A DNA stretch of 64,000 nucleotides from Pelagicoccus enzymogenes. GTDB lineage: Bacteria > Verrucomicrobiota > Verrucomicrobiia > Opitutales > Opitutaceae. Below the pieces are notes generated by a model. It was not told the origin of the DNA. It searched no databases and worked only from the letters and a program-made list of their open reading frames with translations. The stretch is from NCBI RefSeq assembly GCF_014803405.1, contig NZ_JACYFG010000006.1, forward strand, positions 255,501 to 319,500, in the 5' to 3' direction. How positions within the stretch are numbered: the first letter of the stretch is position 1; each line of letters begins with the position of its first letter. Position numbers and translations under genes: made by a program. Shown piece by piece: positions 43,577 through 52,838 of the stretch.

Positions 43577-43763
43577 AGTTGTTTAGGCTCCTTCTCAAAA
43601 AAATTGAAGGCCGCAAAGTTCGCGATCCGGTCGGATCTGACGAGAGGCGATGTCCACAACACGTTGCAGTAACGAACTTGTCACAAAAGGCGCAAACCTG
43701 TATCCTTCTAACAACTACATTATCGTTGAAATCAGATCCAGACGCCAAAAGCCTGCAAGGTTC

Positions 43764-45515
43764 ATGCGTATCGATTTTCTAACTTCACTGAGAGGACTCA
43801 CCGTCATAGCGGCTGTCATTTTTCAAAGCGCCCTATTCGCCGCATCAAACAATGAGCACTGGTACCGGCTCCCTTCTTCAGCCGAGCTTCCCCTCTCAGC
43901 AGGAAACCTATCCCCGGAGGCATCTGGATACTCGCTTTCAGGATTAAGTGCTTTCAAGACCTCGGAGAGTAACCTCGTCGAAACGCAAAGCTACGGACGC
44001 GTCGATCCATCCGGTTCTCTGCAGTGGGCCTTTTCCACCGAGGATGCCACCTTTCAGCTCCACTCCGACCCTTCCAGCCAAGATCACGCCTTCGCATACC
44101 GAATCGGCGAGGCCTACCTGGACGTCCTCCGCATCAACGGAAACAATCGCTCAAAAACCTTTTCCTTCCGCTATCCCCTCGCGCCCTCGAACATCGGCTC
44201 CGATCTGAGCTTCCTAGCAAACTCGCGCATCGGCTTCCTACAAAACGTGGGGACGTCCCAGCGGCTCGCCGTTTTTGACGCGAACGGGTCCCCAGTCTTC
44301 GAAAACAGTTATTCCTCGGCCGGCTTCATGCCAACTAGCCCAACCGAAGATGTCACCCAATCGACTAGGATTCACCGAATCAGCGGAAGTCCAGAAATCT
44401 ACCTGACAGTCCTCAAATCGATACGCAACCAAAGCAAGTCCACCTTCAACAACACCTTCTTCGTTCTCCGCATCAACGCCAACGGGCAACTGCAATGGTC
44501 GAGATCCTTTGCGATCGAAACCGTTAGCCGCACTAGCGACCAGGCAGGCGTCGTCGACGGCAAGCTCCTCATCGCGCTTCCGGATACCACCGTGGGAATC
44601 CCCGGACAGCCTTTCAGCAGCGTTCCCTCCACCCATCTGGCGCTCGTCGACAGCAACGGCGCCCTAAACTTCGCCAGAACTCTGGAGAATTTCACCTATA
44701 ACGGCACCTCCGCGCTGACGGACGAGAACGCCTACTACATCGCCGGCTCAACCCCCAATCCAAACACCCTCTTCGCTACCAATCCTGCTTTGCTCAGCAT
44801 ATCGTCCACGAGCGGAACCATCGAATTCCAAACAAGCTTCGCTTCAGATAAAACCGCGACCCTCCAGCTGGCAGGAATAGCAGGGGCCAATATCTTCGCC
44901 TCAATTCCCCAAGACTCCCAGAATCTGTTGCTGAGTCTCAACAAGCGCCTGCAAGTCATCGCCTCAAAGCGATCATCAAATACGAACCTGCGGGTCGATT
45001 CCCAATCGACTCCCTACTTCAGTTCCTACCTGCCCTCCAAAGCCGCAATAGGATTTCTCGAGACTGATTCCGAACTCACTGTCTCGCTCGATAGCTCGAT
45101 CAAACTGGTCGAGGAGCAACAGACGGTCGTCGCCCCCCAAGTATCCGCCCCCACCCTTGACTTGAATCTGCTCGGTCTGAGCGTAAGCACTTCCCCCGCG
45201 AGCAACGACAAAAGCTCCATCGACATCGACTACGAATTCGTCAGCATCGAGCGCTACAAGGCTTCCTCGCAAAAGATAGCGGACCCGATTCCCGCAAGCC
45301 TGTCCGTCAAGAGTAGCGGTATTGCAACCCTGTCTTTCGATTCCGAATACGGATGGGATTACCAGCTCCAAAAAAGCCATCCCACAACAGGCGAGTTCAG
45401 CACCATCGACTCCCTCTCCGGAACCGGCCAAACCACAAGCTTCAGTTTGACAGTGTCTCACGGCAGTGCTGCCCTCTTCCGCATCGTAAAAGTCACGGCG
45501 GCGACACAAGAGTGA
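43764..45515 (+). CDS. Secreted protein of unknown function, beta-rich repeat
   Basis: The protein is 583 residues from the ATG at 43764, where a signal peptide begins (MRIDFLTSLRGLTVIAAVIF, cleaved after LFAA). The mature protein resembles PQQ-like or WD-type propeller strands, with recurring DxSGSLQWAF, DANGSPVFEN and NANGQLQWSRSF motifs and short linking turns. The C-terminal 60 residues (GWDYQLQKSHPTTGEF, then GSAALFRIVKV) look like the small beta domain often found at the ends of verrucomicrobial secreted proteins. No catalytic motif was found. It is transcribed divergently from the TonB receptor operon and so may share regulation. Function unknown. Confidence 0.8.
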   Translation: MRIDFLTSLRGLTVIAAVIFQSALFAASNNEHWYRLPSSAELPLSAGNLSPEASGYSLSGLSAFKTSESNLVETQSYGRVDPSGSLQWAFSTEDATFQLHSDPSSQDHAFAYRIGEAYLDVLRINGNNRSKTFSFRYPLAPSNIGSDLSFLANSRIGFLQNVGTSQRLAVFDANGSPVFENSYSSAGFMPTSPTEDVTQSTRIHRISGSPEIYLTVLKSIRNQSKSTFNNTFFVLRINANGQLQWSRSFAIETVSRTSDQAGVVDGKLLIALPDTTVGIPGQPFSSVPSTHLALVDSNGALNFARTLENFTYNGTSALTDENAYYIAGSTPNPNTLFATNPALLSISSTSGTIEFQTSFASDKTATLQLAGIAGANIFASIPQDSQNLLLSLNKRLQVIASKRSSNTNLRVDSQSTPYFSSYLPSKAAIGFLETDSELTVSLDSSIKLVEEQQTVVAPQVSAPTLDLNLLGLSVSTSPASNDKSSIDIDYEFVSIERYKASSQKIADPIPASLSVKSSGIATLSFDSEYGWDYQLQKSHPTTGEFSTIDSLSGTGQTTSFSLTVSHGSAALFRIVKVTAATQE

Positions 45516-45656
45516 GGGCTCCGTCTAAAATGCGACCAAACAGGGCGCGCGCCCCAGCATGAACGGGTTGCGCCAAGCGGAAGTCCCTGCCACAGTCTAG
45601 CTTTACTCGTGAAGGTCGCCCTTTTGGCGACCCACCTCAATTTGACCGACCAGTCC

Positions 45657-47603
45657 ATGCCCCTGAGAACCCTCACGCTTATATCCCTTCTGGCAGCTTC
45701 ACTTTGCCCGAGTTTGCCCGCAGACGTCACCCTTCCCAGCATCGTCAGCGACGGCATGATTTTGCAACGGGACAGCGACCTGACCGTCTGGGGTTGGGCA
45801 GATCCCGACGAAAAGGTCAGCGTCCACTTCCTCGGCAAATCGCTATCCACCACCGCCGACGCAGCGGGCAATTGGCAGGTATCGCTTCCGCCCTCCCCTG
45901 CCGGCGGTCCTCATCAGATGCGAATTGCGGGCAAAAACGAGATCACCCTGCGAAACATCCTCATGGGAGACGTCTGGCTCTGCTCCGGCCAGTCGAACAT
46001 GACCCATGCCTTCGACCGCTGGCAGGAAGAGTACGCCGCCGAAATCGCCGCGTCCAAAAACGCCCAAATCCGCCAATTTCGCGTACCCACAAATCCGATA
46101 CTCACCGGACCGCAAAAAGACTTCCCAGGCCTCAGCTGGCAAGAGGCCGATCCTCAGTCCCTGCTCGAGTTCACCGTCGTCGGCTACTTCCACGCAAAGA
46201 AACTCTTCGACAAGTACCAAGTGCCTCAGGGCATTATCATGTCTTGCGTCGGCGGCACCCGCATCGAAGCCTGGACCAGCGAAGCAGGATTCAAAAACTT
46301 TCCTGACATTCTGGATACAATCGAACGCAACAAAGACACCGAATACGTCAACCGCATCAACGCGGAAGCCAAAGCCGACCGCGAATCCGATACGCCGCCT
46401 CCTAGCGAGGATCGCGGCCTCGCCAGCGCTCCCAAGTGGTACGACCCCGCCCACCAGCCCCTCAATTGGAAATCCATCAACATTCCCGGCTACTGGGAAG
46501 ACCAAGGCCTACGCAATCTCGACGGCGTCGTCTGGTACCGACGCGAGATCGAAATCCCCGCCGCCCTCGCCGGACAGGAAATAAAGGTCAAGCTCGGCCG
46601 CATCCGCAACGCCGACGAACTCTACGTGAACGGACAAAAAGTAGGGAACACCACCTATGAGTACCCACAACGTCGATACACGATCCCCACAGACCTGACC
46701 AAGCCCGGCAAGAACCTCTTCGTTATCCGCGTGACCAACTACGCCGGCAGCGGCGGCTTCATCCACGACAAGCCCTACCAACTCGAAGTCGCCGGCCAGA
46801 CCATCGACCTCAAGGGCACCTGGCACTACAAGGTAGGCGAAGTCTACCGCCCAACTCGCTCCTACAAGCAAGGGATCTCCGCCCAATCACAGCCCAGCGG
46901 CTTGTACAACGGCATGATCGCGCCCTTCACCCGCTACGGCCTACGCGGGATGCTCTGGTACCAAGGCGAAAGCAACGCCGGCAACCCAGCGAGCTACCGG
47001 GAGTTCCTACCAAACCTCATCGCCGATTGGCGCCAGCAATGGAACGCCCCCAACGCCACATTCCTCATCGCCCAATTGCCAAACTTCATGGACATCGACT
47101 TCCTACCGCCGTCCCATAGCAACTGGGCAGAGATGCGCGAAGTCCAACTTCAGACCGCTCTCGAGACACCCAATACCGGTCTCGGTATCGCCATCGATCT
47201 GGGCGAATGGAACGACATCCACCCCGGCAACAAGAAGCAGGTCGGCGAACGTCTCGCCCTGCAAGCCATGCAGCACGCCTACGGCGAAACCGACCTCGTC
47301 ACCTCCGGGCCCCTTTTCCGCTCCCAGGAAATCGTCGACGATACGATCGTGCTCCACTTCGACCATACCGGCAGCGGCCTCGTATCCAGCAACGGCGAAC
47401 AACTCGCCCACTTCGCCATAGCGGGGGAGGACAAAAAATTCGTCTGGGGCGACGCCGTCATCAAAGGCGACGCCGTCGTTGTATCCAGCGACGAAGTCCC
47501 GGCGCCCCGCTATGTCCGCTACGCTTGGGCCGACAACCCCGACTTCGCCAACCTCGGCAACGCCGAAGGCCTCCCCGCAAGCCCCTTCCGCACCGATCGG
47601 TAA
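45657..47603 (+). CDS. Secreted sialate O-acetylesterase-type carbohydrate esterase
   Basis: The protein is 648 residues from the ATG at 45657, with a signal peptide (MPLRTLTLISLLAASLCPSL, then PA). The SASA-type SGNH domain is split: nucleophile Ser113 in WLCSGQSNMTHAF, oxyanion region LWYQGESNAGNP and the Asp/His pair in NDIHPGNKKQVGERL. A galactose-binding-like beta-sandwich (about 265-390, NIPGYWEDQGLRNLDGVVWY) is inserted, as is common in this family. It removes O-acetyl groups from sialic acid or acetylated polysaccharide outside the cytoplasm. Neighbouring sialic-acid genes are absent, so acetylated plant or algal glycans are an equally likely target. Confidence 0.92.
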   Translation: MPLRTLTLISLLAASLCPSLPADVTLPSIVSDGMILQRDSDLTVWGWADPDEKVSVHFLGKSLSTTADAAGNWQVSLPPSPAGGPHQMRIAGKNEITLRNILMGDVWLCSGQSNMTHAFDRWQEEYAAEIAASKNAQIRQFRVPTNPILTGPQKDFPGLSWQEADPQSLLEFTVVGYFHAKKLFDKYQVPQGIIMSCVGGTRIEAWTSEAGFKNFPDILDTIERNKDTEYVNRINAEAKADRESDTPPPSEDRGLASAPKWYDPAHQPLNWKSINIPGYWEDQGLRNLDGVVWYRREIEIPAALAGQEIKVKLGRIRNADELYVNGQKVGNTTYEYPQRRYTIPTDLTKPGKNLFVIRVTNYAGSGGFIHDKPYQLEVAGQTIDLKGTWHYKVGEVYRPTRSYKQGISAQSQPSGLYNGMIAPFTRYGLRGMLWYQGESNAGNPASYREFLPNLIADWRQQWNAPNATFLIAQLPNFMDIDFLPPSHSNWAEMREVQLQTALETPNTGLGIAIDLGEWNDIHPGNKKQVGERLALQAMQHAYGETDLVTSGPLFRSQEIVDDTIVLHFDHTGSGLVSSNGEQLAHFAIAGEDKKFVWGDAVIKGDAVVVSSDEVPAPRYVRYAWADNPDFANLGNAEGLPASPFRTDR

Positions 47604-47835
47604 AACGCGAAAGCCAGCTTTCTGGCCGCGCCCCATCAGCCGCACCAGCACTTCAGCAATACCACTTAATAAATCTTGCGTGTGCCTCCCTGCGAAGCAA
47701 ACTCACGGCCGCACCTCCGACGCTGGAGGCAATCAATCCAAATTCGGAACCCTAAACGCTCTCTCTCGCAAGGCACTCAACGCAACCCGATTCCGGAACA
47801 AGCTAGGCTGCTCTTGTGAATCCCTCGATCAATCC

Positions 47836-48402
47836 ATGAACTTAAGATCCTTCTCGATCCTCACCTCACTCGCAGCAATCGTCTTCCTATCGGGTTGCGC
47901 AACCCCGAGCCGCGTAAGCCAAATGACTATTCTGGCAACCGATGCGATCGGCTACACCGGCGAAACGCCCCTAAAGGAAAACGTCTCCGTGGACGAGTCG
48001 ACTGGAGGACACAATACCAATCCGCTCTGGACCTCCCAAGTGAGCAGCGACGACTTCAAGCAAGCGCTGGAGGACTCGCTCGCTTCCGCGCAACTGCTAC
48101 ATCCACAAAAAAGCGGCAAGTACCGCCTCTCCCTCGAGCTCCAAAAGCTGAAGCAACCCTTCGTCGGTATCAACATGACGGTTACAGCTAGCGTGAACTA
48201 CAAGCTAACGCATTCCGAGACCAACCAAGTCCTCTTCGAGGAAACGATTGAGACGCCCTTCACCGCAACCGTATCCGATGCCTTCATTGGCGTCGAAAGA
48301 CTGAAAATCGCCAACGAAGGAGCCGTGAGGGAAAACATCAAGATGCTCATCGGCAAGCTCTACGAACTGGAGGTTTCAGAGTCCCAAGTTACGGTAGAGT
48401 AA
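47836..48402 (+). CDS. Putative lipoprotein of unknown function
   Basis: The 188-residue protein starts at the ATG at 47836. It has a lipoprotein signal with lipobox LSGC (lipidated Cys21, context AAIVFLSGCATPS). The mature part contains QMTILATDAIGYTG, ENVSVDESTGGH and repeated amphipathic beta-strands (YRLSLELQKLKQPFVGINMT). This resembles small periplasmic proteins that adopt a beta-sandwich, but no family is recognised. The absence of Asp at position +2 suggests outer-membrane sorting. The 232-base gap before it holds nothing recognisable. It precedes sbcD by 133 bases and is unlikely to be related to it. Confidence 0.83.
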   Translation: MNLRSFSILTSLAAIVFLSGCATPSRVSQMTILATDAIGYTGETPLKENVSVDESTGGHNTNPLWTSQVSSDDFKQALEDSLASAQLLHPQKSGKYRLSLELQKLKQPFVGINMTVTASVNYKLTHSETNQVLFEETIETPFTATVSDAFIGVERLKIANEGAVRENIKMLIGKLYELEVSESQVTVE

Positions 48403-48535
48403 GTCCCCGCCTCGCCTTGCACACGCTCCCTCGCCTTCAGGAGCGCGCGCCCAGCAACCTCAAGGCGACTTCGTCCTACCAATCCGCGGTTGAAATCCGT
48501 CAGCGCTGTTCCATGCTGCCGGACTTTCACCGCCT

Positions 48536-49690
48536 ATGAAGTTTCTCCACACCGCTGACTGGCACCTCGGCCGCATCTTCCACCAACTCCATCTCACCGA
48601 GGAACAATCGTTCGTTCTCGATCAGATAGTGGAGATCGCCGCCAAAGAGGAGGTGGACGCAGTGGTGGTCGCCGGAGATCTATACGACCGTGCGGTGCCT
48701 CCACCGGAAGCAGTCGCTCTGCTAGATCGCACCTGGCAACGAATCATCGAAGAACTCAGCGTACCCATAATCACCATACCGGGTAACCACGACAGCGCCA
48801 CACGTATCGGTTACGGCTCCCACCTCCTGGAAAAGGCTGGACTGCACATCGTAGCAAACTTCGATCGAGCCCTCCGCCCCATCCCCGTCGGCGGCGTCGA
48901 CTTTTTTGCCCTCCCTTTCGCCGAACCGGCCGAAGTACGAGCGTGGTCGGGCGATCCTAAAGTGCGAGATCATGACACAGCCATGATTCGCTGCATCGAG
49001 CGCATGCGAGAAAACTTCACTCCCGATCGCCCGAGGGTACTTGTCGCCCACGCCTTCGTAGCAGGGGCCCGCACCGAGTCCGATTCCGAGCGCCCGCTTT
49101 CCGTGGGTGGAGCGGGCACCGTACCAGTGGATACCTTTGACGACTTCCATTACACGGCTCTCGGCCATCTTCACGCCGCCCAAAGCGTTTCCGACCGCTG
49201 CCTCTATTCTGGATCCCCCATGAAATACTCTTTCTCGGAAGCGAAACACCAAAAGTCAGTTACTATCGTAGAGGTCGAAGATTCGGGTTCCGTATCGACA
49301 TTCCAGATACCGATCGCCGCCCGACGCGATGTGCGAAATGTAGAGGGCAAACTAGCTGAGCTGGTGGCCGCCGCTCCTGTCGACCCCAAGCGGGACGACT
49401 ACCTGAGAGTTGTCCTGACCGACGAAGGGGCGCTCTTGAACGCGATCGGGCGTCTACGCGAGGTTTACCCAAATGTGCTGCAACTGGAGCGACGTTTCCT
49501 GACCTCCGGTTCAAACAAACAAGCCTCCCAAGTCGCCCAGCGCCAGCAAGCCACCGAGACTGAACTCTTCGCCAGCTTTTTCGGCGAAGTTCTGGAGAGC
49601 GATCCCAGCCTCGCTGAGACAAGCCTTTTCCAAGAGACGCTGGAGGAACTTCGCCGCTTTGAATCCGAAAAAGAGGCGGCTTCCCAATGA
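48536..49690 (+). CDS. sbcD: Exonuclease subunit SbcD (Mre11-like nuclease)
   Basis: The 384-residue protein carries all metallophosphoesterase motifs of the Mre11 family: FLHTADWHLGR (residues 3-13), VVVAGDLYDRAVPP (about 41-54), TIPGNHDSATR (about 80-90) and TALGHLHAAQ (about 203-212). SbcD is the nuclease of SbcCD, which opens hairpins and protein-blocked DNA ends. The stop codon overlaps the start of sbcC by four bases (ATGA), giving translational coupling. The length fits the family. Confidence 0.97.
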   Translation: MKFLHTADWHLGRIFHQLHLTEEQSFVLDQIVEIAAKEEVDAVVVAGDLYDRAVPPPEAVALLDRTWQRIIEELSVPIITIPGNHDSATRIGYGSHLLEKAGLHIVANFDRALRPIPVGGVDFFALPFAEPAEVRAWSGDPKVRDHDTAMIRCIERMRENFTPDRPRVLVAHAFVAGARTESDSERPLSVGGAGTVPVDTFDDFHYTALGHLHAAQSVSDRCLYSGSPMKYSFSEAKHQKSVTIVEVEDSGSVSTFQIPIAARRDVRNVEGKLAELVAAAPVDPKRDDYLRVVLTDEGALLNAIGRLREVYPNVLQLERRFLTSGSNKQASQVAQRQQATETELFASFFGEVLESDPSLAETSLFQETLEELRRFESEKEAASQ

Positions 49691-52600
49691 GACCGCTACG
49701 CCTCACCCTCGAAGCATTTGGCCCCTACGCCCAAGGCCAAACCCTCGACTTCACGGAACTCGGGCAGCACGAGTTCTTCCTCATCCATGGCACCACCGGT
49801 TCGGGCAAGACAACCTTGCTCGACGCCATCACTTACGCGCTCTACGGGGAAACCTCCGGAGCCGGCCGTACCGCCGCCCAAATGCGTAGCCAACAAGCAA
49901 GCCCCGAGTCTGACACGCGGGTCCGCTTCGATTTCCGCATCGGATCTGCTTGCTACCGCGTAGAGCGCCTACCCGAGCAAGAGGTCGCCAAAAAGCGAGG
50001 CACCGGCACCACCAAGCGTCCTGCCGAAGCTAGGCTGTGGCGTTCCCAAATTACGGATACAGATGCCGGACCAAGCGAGGACGGATGGACTCCCATCGCC
50101 ACCAAGGCTGGACAAGTCAACAGCGAGGTATCTCGCCTGCTCGGCTTCTCCGCAGAGCAATTCCGCCAAGTCATCCTCATCCCTCAAGGCCGCTTTCGCG
50201 AGGTGCTGGAAGCCGACTCCAAGAAGCGCGAGGAGATTCTCGAAACCTTATTCGGAACAGGCCTCTACTCCCAACTCGCCGAACGCCTAAAAAGTAAGGC
50301 CAGGGGGATCGAGGAAGCAGCAAAAGAAGGAGAGCGCAAAAAGGAAGCGCTGCTGCAGGCCCAGCAGGTCGAGTCGACCGAGGCGCTGCACGAAAGGCGT
50401 GAGGACTTAAACAAACGATGCTCCGACCTAGCCTCAGCCCTCAAGCCCCTCCAAGAGCAAAGGGATAAGGCTGCTGAAGGACTTGCAACAGCGAGACGCT
50501 TGAACGAACAGTTCCAAGAAGCGGATGCGGCAAGCAAAGAACTCAAATCGCTTGTCGCTCGAAAGAACGAGATCGATCAGTCTAGGCAGCAACTCACCTC
50601 CGCACGAAAAGCGTCTTCAATTCGTTCTGAAAGGGAAATTTGGATACGTTCTCAAAAGCAGGTTTCGGATATAAAATCTGATCTAGCGAGGGAGCAGAAA
50701 CGAGTTCCTGAACTGGAGAAATCCCTAAACCAGGCTAAGGCGCAACGGGAAGAACAAGACCAACGTGCCAAGCGAAAGGAAACGCTGCAACGCGAGCAGT
50801 CGCAACTCCAACCGCTCGTTGCAAAACTTGCCACCTGGACAAAAACGAAAAGCGAGCTCGAAGCAAAATCCAAGGAACTGAGAGAGCAAACCTCCGAAGC
50901 GGAACGACTCAAAAACGCAGCAAACGAGAGTTCAAAACAGTTACCTGAGGTTGAAAAACACCGCGACGAAGCCATGCAGGCAAAAGCGGCCCTACCTGCA
51001 CTTGAGGCAACCCAGAAGACCGTCCAAGAGCAGCTTGAAACCCTAGGGAGGAAAAAGACGCTCGAAAAGCAGCTGCAACCCAAGCAAACCGATCTCGCCA
51101 AGAAGGAAGCAACTGGCCGACAGCTCGCTGAGGAGCTAAAAGCGAAACAAAAGAGACTGCAAGAGGAGCAGGCCCTCTGGGACTCGGGGCAAGCCGCCCT
51201 ACTTGCCAGTCAACTTACTGAGGACACTCCGTGCCCGGTCTGCGGCTCTCTCCACCACCCCGCTCCTCACCAAAGCCTGAAGGACACGCTTCCTTCGCAA
51301 GAAAAGCTCAAGGCCGCTCGCGAGGCTGTCGCAAACATCGAGAAGAAACTCGAAACCGCTCGCGAAGAGTGGCAGGCCGCCAAAGCGGAGGTCGTAGAGC
51401 TCAACTCCCAACTCAAAGCCCTGGACAAAGTCGAAACCACAACGGAAGCTCTCGCGAAACAAGCCAGTACGCTTGCCGAGAAAATCGAAGCAACCAGGAA
51501 GCTCGTCGCCGCCTATCCAGAAACCGCACTCGAAAAAGCCAAGAGGCGAAACGAAGAAACACGAAAGGCTTTCGAAACAGCAGACGCTAAACGCATAGCC
51601 ACCCAGAACCAGCTGACCCAAATTCAGACATCTCTCGAGCACCTCGCCCGCGACATTCCAGATGCCTTGCGAGCACCGCAAGCCCTTCCCAATCGACTCG
51701 ATCAGCTCGAAAAAGAAATCGAAAAGATCGACCACGAGATGAAGCGTATCGAAGCATCGTATCAGAAATCCCTGACAGACTACCAAAACGCGCAAACTCG
51801 CATCGAGTCGCTCAACAAACAACTCCTTCAATCCGAGAAGAACCTGCAAGAATCCACCCAAACATGGCAGTCCGCGCTTCAACGAGAGGCTTTCCGAGAC
51901 GACTCAGCCTGGCAAGCGGCCCAACTCCCGCCCGAGGAACTGCAAAGCCTCCTGACACAAATCGAAGCGTACGATAAGCAGCTAGCCGCCGCCACCGACC
52001 GGCACGAGCGAGCGCGCGAGACGCTCGCCAAATCGAAAGCCGACAAACCACCCGAGCTCGAGACCTACGCCACCAAAGCCCGCGCAGCAGACGAGGCACT
52101 CCAAGAGAAGCGAGACGAGCGAACCGGAATCGCCAAGGAACTGGAGGGCGTCGAAACCGCCCTGAGAAATTTAGCGAAGCTCGAGAAGGAGTTCGGGGTC
52201 CTGCAACAAACCTACGCCGTCGCCGGTCGGGTTGCCGACGCCGTCAACGGCAAGAATCCGCTCGGCATGACCCTGCAACGCTTCGTGCTCACCGCCTTCC
52301 TCGACGACACCCTCATCGCCGCCACCGCCCGCCTCGAACGCATGAGCCGGGGGCGTTACCGCCTCGAGCGACGTCGCGAACGCGACGACATGCGGCGCGC
52401 CTCCGGACTGGACCTAGACGTCTTCGACGAATTCACCGGCCAAGCTCGCAGCGTCAATACGCTCTCCGGCGGCGAGTCCTTCCTCGCCTCCCTCTCGCTC
52501 GCCCTTGGCCTGGCGGACGTGGTGCAAAGCTACGCCGGCGGCATTCGCATGGAAGCGCTTTTCATCGACGAAGGATTTGGCACGCTCGACCAAGAAGCCC

Positions 52601-52761
52601 TCGACGAAGCCCTAAAAGCCCTCATGGACCTGCGCGAAAAAGGCCGCCTCGTAGGAATCATTTCTCATGTTCCCGAGCTGAAAGAGCGTATCGACGTCCG
52701 CCTCGAGGTAACCGCAACAAGAGAAGGTTCCCGGGCAAAGTTCCATATAGTCGGCGAATAG
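49687..52761 (+). CDS. sbcC: Exonuclease subunit SbcC (Rad50-like ATPase)
   Basis: The protein has 1024 residues. Walker A is HGTTGSGKTTLLDAI near residues 35-49. Long coiled coils follow, interrupted by the zinc hook CPVCGS at residues 516-519. Near the C terminus come the ABC signature NTLSGGESFLASLSLALGL and Walker B MEALFIDEGFGTLDQEAL. It dimerises through the hook, holds DNA ends and drives SbcD nuclease with ATP. Besides repair it processes palindromes, relevant here because the window is rich in inverted repeats; this link is speculative. It is coupled to sbcD and runs convergently with the TonB receptor gene. Confidence 0.97.
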   Translation: MRPLRLTLEAFGPYAQGQTLDFTELGQHEFFLIHGTTGSGKTTLLDAITYALYGETSGAGRTAAQMRSQQASPESDTRVRFDFRIGSACYRVERLPEQEVAKKRGTGTTKRPAEARLWRSQITDTDAGPSEDGWTPIATKAGQVNSEVSRLLGFSAEQFRQVILIPQGRFREVLEADSKKREEILETLFGTGLYSQLAERLKSKARGIEEAAKEGERKKEALLQAQQVESTEALHERREDLNKRCSDLASALKPLQEQRDKAAEGLATARRLNEQFQEADAASKELKSLVARKNEIDQSRQQLTSARKASSIRSEREIWIRSQKQVSDIKSDLAREQKRVPELEKSLNQAKAQREEQDQRAKRKETLQREQSQLQPLVAKLATWTKTKSELEAKSKELREQTSEAERLKNAANESSKQLPEVEKHRDEAMQAKAALPALEATQKTVQEQLETLGRKKTLEKQLQPKQTDLAKKEATGRQLAEELKAKQKRLQEEQALWDSGQAALLASQLTEDTPCPVCGSLHHPAPHQSLKDTLPSQEKLKAAREAVANIEKKLETAREEWQAAKAEVVELNSQLKALDKVETTTEALAKQASTLAEKIEATRKLVAAYPETALEKAKRRNEETRKAFETADAKRIATQNQLTQIQTSLEHLARDIPDALRAPQALPNRLDQLEKEIEKIDHEMKRIEASYQKSLTDYQNAQTRIESLNKQLLQSEKNLQESTQTWQSALQREAFRDDSAWQAAQLPPEELQSLLTQIEAYDKQLAAATDRHERARETLAKSKADKPPELETYATKARAADEALQEKRDERTGIAKELEGVETALRNLAKLEKEFGVLQQTYAVAGRVADAVNGKNPLGMTLQRFVLTAFLDDTLIAATARLERMSRGRYRLERRRERDDMRRASGLDLDVFDEFTGQARSVNTLSGGESFLASLSLALGLADVVQSYAGGIRMEALFIDEGFGTLDQEALDEALKALMDLREKGRLVGIISHVPELKERIDVRLEVTATREGSRAKFHIVGE

Positions 52762-52787
52762 AGCGAGGCGCACCCAGCGAACAAAAA

Positions 52788-52814
52788 GCGCTCCCCCCTT
52801 AACAAGGAGAGCGC
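52788..52814 (-). terminator. Terminator of the second TonB receptor
   Basis: The stem GCGCTCCCC / GGAGAGCGC (one mismatch) is followed on the minus strand by CTTTTTGTT. It lies 25 bases past the receptor's stop codon and could also stop sbcC transcription weakly. Confidence 0.7.
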
Positions 52815-52838
52815 CAAACTCAGATATGAAACAAACGA

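Noticed and set aside
48536-52761. sbcD-sbcC considered as a defence system
   Set aside because: Motifs, order and lengths fit the housekeeping SbcCD complex, and no defence genes are adjacent.
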